NCBI GenBank assembly: GCA_029582165.1
Contig: CM055870.1
Span: 9,729,832-9,793,831, forward strand
DNA from: Portulaca oleracea
Lineage: Eukaryota; Streptophyta; Magnoliopsida; Caryophyllales; Portulacaceae
Length of the DNA: 64,000 nt
Reading direction: 5' to 3'
Of this stretch, positions 57,721 through 64,000 are shown in pieces (position 1 is the stretch's first letter; every line of letters begins with the position of its first letter). The notes under the pieces were generated by a model. That model was not told where the DNA came from. It was given only the letters and a program-made list of their open reading frames with translations, and did not search any database. Made by a program: the position numbers and the translations under genes.

Positions 57721-58142
57721 AATTAACAGACGCTGAGTGCCCAGTTGGCCCGTATGCCTATATTTGGTTATGTAGTCAGTTATTCAATGTGTAGAAGGTG
57801 GTGGCCGGGCATTCACACGGACCACACGGTGCGCATAAGGTGTATTAACGAGCGGCAAGGGAAATTTTGTTGACCTAAATATCCAAAATTATCCACACAA
57901 AAAAAAAAAAAAAAAATTGATTTGGTCCGGTTCTGATTGTGATTGTATATGTGTTTTATAACTTTGAGTCCATCATGGTTATAACTTTGAACCCATCAAG
58001 ATAGGAAGAACAATAATTATGACTGTATATATATTTTATATTTTATGAGTATATGGTTTCCCGATTTGAAAGTTGGTCAAGTAGAACTTTCGTATCCGAT
58101 ATAAATTGCAAAATTTATTATCCAACCAAACTTTTGAATGAG
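57721..58142. other. Intergenic upstream of the AlkB-like gene
   Basis: AT-rich with an A run near 57900; no gene recognised. Confidence 0.45.
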
Positions 58143-58150
58143 ATATGGAT

Positions 58151-59676
58151 TAGGGGTGAGCAAAAAAAACGAGTACCCGGATCCAGATCCGGAACCGGTT
58201 GGATCCAGTGGATCTGGATCCGGATCTTAACCATCTAGATCCGGTACTGGATCCTAAAATTAGGATCCATTAGTGAATGGATCCAGGGCTGGATCCTGAT
58301 TTGATGGATCCGGATCCAAACCCGGGATCCAGGATCCATCTAATTATTTAATATAAAATTTTTTTAGGCCTTCATTAACCAATACTCACTCAACCCACAG
58401 CCCACATAGCCCATTTAATAACCCTAATTTCACTAATACTTAAGTCTCACACTCTCACATGTTGTCCCACACTCTCACTCACTGCCTCAAGCCCTCAACC
58501 GCCTACTCCCAATCTCACATCGTCCATCACTCCCTCAGTCCCTCTCAAATTCTTAATCCCTATCATCCCTCACTCCTCTCAATCAAAAACCCTAACCATA
58601 ATATCTTCCTCTCAATCTCAGATTCTCAAATCTCAATCGTCCCTCTCAATCATCCCTCGCGCGCGACTTCAAATTTGTGTTTGTTTCAAGTAAGTGTTGA
58701 ATTTTTTCTGTTTGTGTTGAATATTCGATCTATATATCTGATTTCAATCATAAATCCCCCATGTTGATTTAAAATTTTTGTTGATTTTTTTTTCTGTTTC
58801 TTCTCTCAGGTTTCGATCTGTATTCATCCATTTCACCACCTTGCTCTAATGCTTGACTCTACTGTGGAGAATTGGATACAATCTTTTTCAATGTCTCCTT
58901 CGGCGAGTTTCGATTTTTGAGTCTCTTGTTTGGCTGGGTTGATGGATTGTTTTAATTTGCAGCTCTAGCTTGTCTTCTTCTTTCAGCAGTACTATAATGG
59001 ATTGTTGTTCTCAAGAAAAAATCATGGATTGTTGATCCCATTTTTTTCCCTTTTGAATTCTTTTATGAAGCTTAGGATGCCTTAATTTTTGTCTCCTAAT
59101 TAAGTATCTGTTTGTTTACCTGCCTAATCATGAGCTTAGGATGTTTTTCAAAGTTTTACTTATACTCTATTTGTTTGATATTAAGATTTGGGCGATGGAG
59201 ACATTGACAAGATTGATGAAATGATGGCTGATTGAAGACTTGAAGAAGGACCTAAGTGGAAGACTTGAGATGAATTGTTGGTTGTTATATTTCTATTTTG
59301 AGTTGATGTTGTAAACTTGTAATGTTGAGACTTTGTGTTTTATTTTTGTTGGTTGAGATATTGTGTTTTATTCTTGTTATTTGAGAGTTTTGAACTAGTT
59401 GGATTGTTGGAGCCAATGACTAAGTGAAACTATGTTCATATTACAGTTGTTGATTTGCTGATGAAAATTATAAAAAATCATGGACAATCATCATGTGTCT
59501 TCGAACTGGGTACCCGGATCTAGATCCAGATCCAGTGGATCCGGGACTGGATCTTGATTTTAGGATCCATTTCAAAATGGATTCGGGACTGGATCCTGAT
59601 TTTAGGATCCATTTTGAAATGGATCCGGGACTGGATCCTTGAATTTTTAGCGGGTACCCGCATTTGCTCACCCCTA
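58151..59676. mobile_element. 1.5-kb nonautonomous hAT element, GGATCC words, perfect TSD
   Basis: ATATGGAT at 58143-58150 and 59677-59684 abuts ends TAGGGGTGAGCA / TGCTCACCCCTA. Just inside both ends are arrays of GGATCC(GG/AG)ATC words and a GGGTACCCG motif. The interior has a pyrimidine-rich leader (58440-58640) and a plausible GT-AG intron (58690-58809), as in the 5' UTR of a transposase gene, but I see no transposase domain. Probably a deletion derivative of an autonomous hAT. Confidence 0.9.
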
Positions 59677-59684
59677 ATATGGAT

Positions 59685-59994
59685 CATGCTTTTAGTTACC
59701 CGAATATTCAGTTAACTTATGTGAATTTATGAACGGATCAGTTAACCGATCCATGAATACACCTAATCATTACGTTTGATAAACCACCACCGTGCCACTA
59801 TTGCTGCCAATTATTCTCTGGAATCTCAAATCCCCAATTTTCATGTTGACTCTAAGTATTGAATTTCCCACATTTTATTATCCAAAATCTCTAATTCACC
59901 TTCAATCATTAAACACCATCCACAATCGCTATTATCACCGCTCTACCTACTTGATTTCGTCCCAAATCCTCTCCAGTTGTGATGGTTGTCGACC
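59685..59994. other. Intergenic between hAT element and Copia LTR
   Basis: No gene recognised. Confidence 0.45.
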
Positions 59995-60236
59995 TGTTAT
60001 TATTGGCGGGTATGATAGTTATAATAAGTTTTTCCTGTTAAGTTAGTTATTTTTTCTTATTTTCTATTTTCTGTTCTTTTTCTTTTCTTGTTCCCTATAT
60101 ATAGGGATTCATTTTCTGTTTGTAGGCAACACAAGGATTTGCAATACAATAACATTGTTGTGCATATTTCTATCTTGTGTGTTCTGTCTTTCCAAACACA
60201 AATCAAATTAGCAATTCGAAGGTGCAGAAATTGACA
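59995..60236 (+). repeat. 5' LTR of the right Copia element
   Basis: Ends ATTGACA directly before the primer site at 60237. TATATATAGG at 60097 is a TATA box. The left end is uncertain: TG dinucleotides at 59995 and 60013 are both possible. Confidence 0.6.
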
Positions 60237-60247
60237 TGGTATCAGAG
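60237..60247 (+). other. Primer-binding site (initiator Met tRNA)
   Basis: TGGTATCAGAG is an exact complement of the 3' end of plant initiator tRNA-Met. Confidence 0.9.
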
Positions 60248-60414
60248 TCTTTCGGCTGAGTTCTCCTTCCTTCAGGCATCTCTGATCTTGTGTCTTGCTG
60301 GTGACTTCTTTCCTCTCTATTACCTTCTTTGATTGCTCGTGTTTGGTTTCTTGTTTCATCAATTCTCTCCTCCCGTCCATTTTTTTCTTCCCCTGCCTTC
60401 TTTCCTCTTCTATC

Positions 60415-63400
60415 ATGTCTGAAGAAATAGTTGTAGTTCCAAAAACTGTTGGCACCTATCATCCTCTGTACCTACACCACTCAGACAATCCCAGTTTTAG
60501 TCTCACTAATGAACTATTGGCTGGATCCAATTATGGTCAGTGGAAACGATCATGTGAAGTTTCTTTGAAAGCCAAGAACAAACTAAGTTTCATAAAAGGA
60601 GAGATTGTAAAACCTGGTGCTAAGTCTTCTCTTTTACCTTTCTGGGAAAGATGTAATAACATGCTAATTTCTTGGCTTCTTAGATCTGTCACAAAAGACA
60701 TTCATAAAGTATTCTCCATACTGAAACTGCAGCTGAAGTATGGAATGATTTGAAAGAAAGATTTAGCTATAACCAAGGTGCTAAAGTCTATCAGTTGCAG
60801 CAGGGTATGAGTAACCTTAGTCAGGGAAACCTGTCTATTTCCAGCTATTATACCAAATGCAAGCAAATATGGAATGAATATGTGATGGTTATTACTCCCT
60901 GTAACTGTGTATTAGATTGTTCTGCATCCAAACTTATAGCTAGACAACAATTGTTTCAATTTCTAATGGGATTGAATGAGGAATACAAGATAGTGAGGGG
61001 CAACATTCTTATGATTACTCCTTTACCAAATGTAAATCAAGCTTATAGTATTGTTCTTCAAGAAGAAGAACAACAAAACATCAAGAAACCATCTTTTCCT
61101 GATGAAGGTTCCATGGGTTTCAATGTGTCTAGAAGTCAGAATTCCAAGAATCAGTATGGATATTCCACAGAAAATCCTGGATATGCTCCCCGAGGTTATC
61201 CTCCTCGAGGATATACAGGTTATCCTACTACATCAAATCATGCACCTAGGGTACCCAACAATAACTCTCAGACTAATCAGAACAAAAGGCCTTACTGCAA
61301 TTATTGCAAGAAGCCAGATCATCCTGTTGAAAAGTGTTTTAAATTAGCCAGGAAACAAGCTGGAAGAGCCCAGAAATTTGCTGCCAGTGTTCAAAATGAT
61401 TATGAAACTACTCCTACTTCTTCTGATGCTCAAGAAACATCCAGACACACTCTCAGCAATGAGGAATGTGTCCAGCTGGTTCAACTTCTTGGCAAATAGA
61501 ATATGCAAGTTTCTGATCAAATAGACTCACAACACTCAGCTTTCTTGGCAGGTGAGTCTTTCTGTCTAATGATTGAAAATCAAACTGTCAAGTGGATTAT
61601 TGATAGTGGTGCAACATACCATATAAGTCCTCATTTACATTTTTTCTCATCTTATGCACCTATTATTGCTCCATCTTACAAAATGTTTTACATGTGCCTG
61701 ATTTTCATTTTAATCTAATCTCTGCCTATAAACTTACTAAAGACCTTAAAGCAAACTTAATTTTCACTCCTGCAAATTGTTACATCCAGGACCATATGAG
61801 GATCCAACACCTAACCCTTCGTAAACAACAAGGAGGTCTCTACTTGCCTAATAATCACAGTAAAACCAAGATCACACATGAAAACCAAGAAAGTGGTACT
61901 GCTCTCCTTTGTACAACAGAAATATGGCACTGCATGCTAGGACATCCTTCTTCTGATTATCTTGCAAAGATCCCAGGACTCTCTAATATTCCTAACACTT
62001 CAGTCTGTAAGATTTGTCCTTAGGCAAAACAACATTAATCTCCTTTTCCTACCAGTACCAGTAGGGCTATCAATAAGTTTGAATTACTCCATGTAGATAT
62101 TTGGGGACCTTTTAGAGTAAAAACCTTAGATGGTTTTCATTATTTCTTAACCATTGTTGATGATTGTACTCGAACAACTTGGATACACTTGTTGTCTAAT
62201 AAAAGTAATGCTTTCCCTATGCTTGAGAATTTTATTTCCTTTGTGACAAAACAATTTGATGCTATAGTCAAAATTGTTAGGACTGACAATGGCAAAGAGT
62301 TATGTGATAATCATGCCAAATCTTATTATGCTTCAAAGGGTATTTTACATCAAACATCCTGTGTTGAAAGACAACAACATAATGGAATTGTGGAAAGAAA
62401 ACACAAACATATTTTACAAGTTGCTAGATCACTATTGATTCAAGCTAAACTCCATTTAAGATTTTGGGGAGATTGTGTTCTAACTGCTGTCTACTTAATC
62501 AATAGGATTCCCAATTCAGCTATCAAGTTCAAAACCCCTTATGAAATGCTTTACAACTCTGCCCCTGATTACAACTATTTAAGAGTTTTTGGTTGTCTTT
62601 GCTTTGCTTCCACTTTGAATGTCAACAGACATAAATTTGATCCACGAGCTCATCCTTGTATTTTTCTAGGATATTCTTTTAATAAGAAAGGCTATAAACT
62701 ATATGATCTTTATGATAAAAGAATTATCTTTAGTAGGGATGTGAAGTTTCATGAGGAACATTTTCCATATCATGCTGTTTCTGATATTCATAATATTGTA
62801 TTACCTGATTCTGTATTTGTTTCAAATGTTACTGATAATTTTACTAAGGAAAGCACAGTGCATAATCCTATATTTCAAGATCAACAAGATTTGTCCAATC
62901 CTGATTCTATCCATCCTTCATAATCTCAAGATCCTATTGCCCCAATAACAAGATCTACAAGGACCATCAAACAACCTTCATACTTGAAAGATTATGAAAT
63001 TCAATTGCCTAAAAATAAGAATGCTAATATTGTCCAATTTTCTGCTCTTTCTACCTTCCAACAACAGTAGATCAAACAATTGGATTATCTTCAAGAACCC
63101 AATTCATACAAGCAGGCTGCTGGTCACCAAGAATGGGTAAATGCCATGAAAAGGGAAATAGAAGCTCTTATACTCAACAACACCTGGACTGAAGTGGATC
63201 TTCCTCCAGGAAAGAAAGCAATTAGTTCAAAGTGGGTGTATAAAGTCAAACTAAAATCTGATGGTTCTTTGGAAAGGTATAAGGCCAGATTGGTTATCAG
63301 GGGGAATACTCAGAAAGAAGGCATTGATTACACCGAAACCTTTAGTCCTGTGGTTAAGATGACCACGATTAGAACAATCATTGCTTTAGATGCAGCAAGA

Positions 63401-63980
63401 AACTGATCTCTTTGTCAACTTGATGTAAATAATGTCTTCCTACATGGTGACTTACATGAGGAAGTATGCATGAAGATGCCTGAAGGGATTCACAACCCTA
63501 AAAATAAAGTATGCAAATTACAAAAATCCATATATGACATGAAACATGCCTCCAAACAATGGGATTTCAATTTGGCAGATTTCTTGAAAGAACAAGGATA
63601 TGTTCAATCTAAAAATGATTACAGTTTGTTTACTAAGAGAACTTCTAATGACTTAACCATTGTGGTTGTTTATGTTGATGATATCCTATTAACGGGGTCT
63701 TCCATTACTGAAGTCAAAAGACTCAAAGACCAACTAAATGCTACTTTTGATATCAAAGACCTTGGATTACTCAAATACTTCCTCGACATTGAAGCCTCTT
63801 ATTTACCACAGGGAATCAGCCTCACACAAAGGAAATTTACTCAAGAGCTTCTCAAAGATTCAGGCTATCTCTACTCTAAATGCACTGCCACCCCACTTCC
63901 ATTGAATTGCAAACTAAATTCTGATTCTAGAACGCTTTTACCAAATCCAACTTTTATAGAACTCTCATTGGAAAACTTAA
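60415..63980 (+). pseudogene. Ty1-Copia gag-pol, decayed, cut by right window edge
   Basis: Domains in Copia order: gag from ATG 60415 (HHSDNPSFSLTNELLAGSNY) with the zinc knuckle CNYCKKPDHPVEKC (about 61296-61337); protease WIIDSGATYHIS (near 61600); pre-integrase HCMLGHPSSDYL; integrase core (HVDIWGPF, IVDDCTRTTWIH, RTDNGKEL; 62080-62480); reverse transcriptase (WVNAMKREIEALILNNTW, SKWVYKVKLKSDG, YVDDILL at 63671). Frameshifts lie near 60715, 61685 and 63955. Nonsense codons are at 61497-61499 (between gag and protease), 62021-62023, 62921-62923, 63068-63070 and 63404-63406. It cannot make a functional polyprotein. Confidence 0.92.
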
Positions 63981-64000
63981 CTTTTTGTAATACCCGGTAT

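Noticed and set aside
63986..64000. TGTAATACCCGGTAT at the right edge as the start of a nested TGTAAC-type LTR
   Set aside because: In another frame it reads as the expected Copia RT continuation (LNFL.NTR) after a small indel, so no new element is needed.

Overview
This is AT-rich plant nuclear DNA. Genes are split by GT-AG introns (plus one apparent AT-AC intron), intergenic space is packed with transposable elements, and every recognisable gene is a land-plant family. The products fit a dicot; I cannot fix genus or species from sequence alone.

Seven protein-coding genes can be supported: a GH3 acyl-amido synthetase (11926-15280, +), the PSII assembly factor LPA1 (22119-27810, +), a RALF peptide precursor (35567-35926, +), heat-shock-factor-binding protein HSBP (38613-41760, -), a TSPO-type membrane protein (48030-48608, +), a GT34 glycosyltransferase (49542-50828, -) and an AlkB-type 2-oxoglutarate/Fe(II) oxygenase (53860-57720, -). 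They act separately (auxin conjugation, photosystem assembly, peptide signalling, heat-shock control, stress membrane protein, wall polysaccharide synthesis, nucleic-acid or protein demethylation) and do not form a cluster.

Layout: 1-1784 is the 5' end of a decayed minus-strand Copia element. 1.8-10.2 kb is MITE-rich (Harbinger, hAT, Mutator-like, Stowaway-like), with a SINE and a truncated LINE. GH3 follows. 16-21.4 kb is a repeat island: a palindromic-word array, a Cassandra-like 5S LTR, two solo LTRs and a small LTR element. LPA1 follows, then foldback, Harbinger and nested Stowaway elements (28.6-34 kb), RALF and HSBP. 42.1-46.3 kb is a LINE remnant plus an Athila-type Gypsy remnant interrupted by a foreign LTR. 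TSPO and GT34 sit tail to tail, then an LTR fragment, the AlkB gene, a 1.5-kb hAT derivative with a perfect target duplication, and a decayed plus-strand Copia element running off the right edge.

The two observations most worth a second look are: (1) an apparent U12-type AT-AC intron in HSBP that itself carries a hAT MITE; (2) many unrelated mobile elements here (hAT MITEs, Harbinger MITEs, LTR U3 regions, a CACTA-like array) are filled with a private short word, often palindromic, reiterated many times and different in each element.
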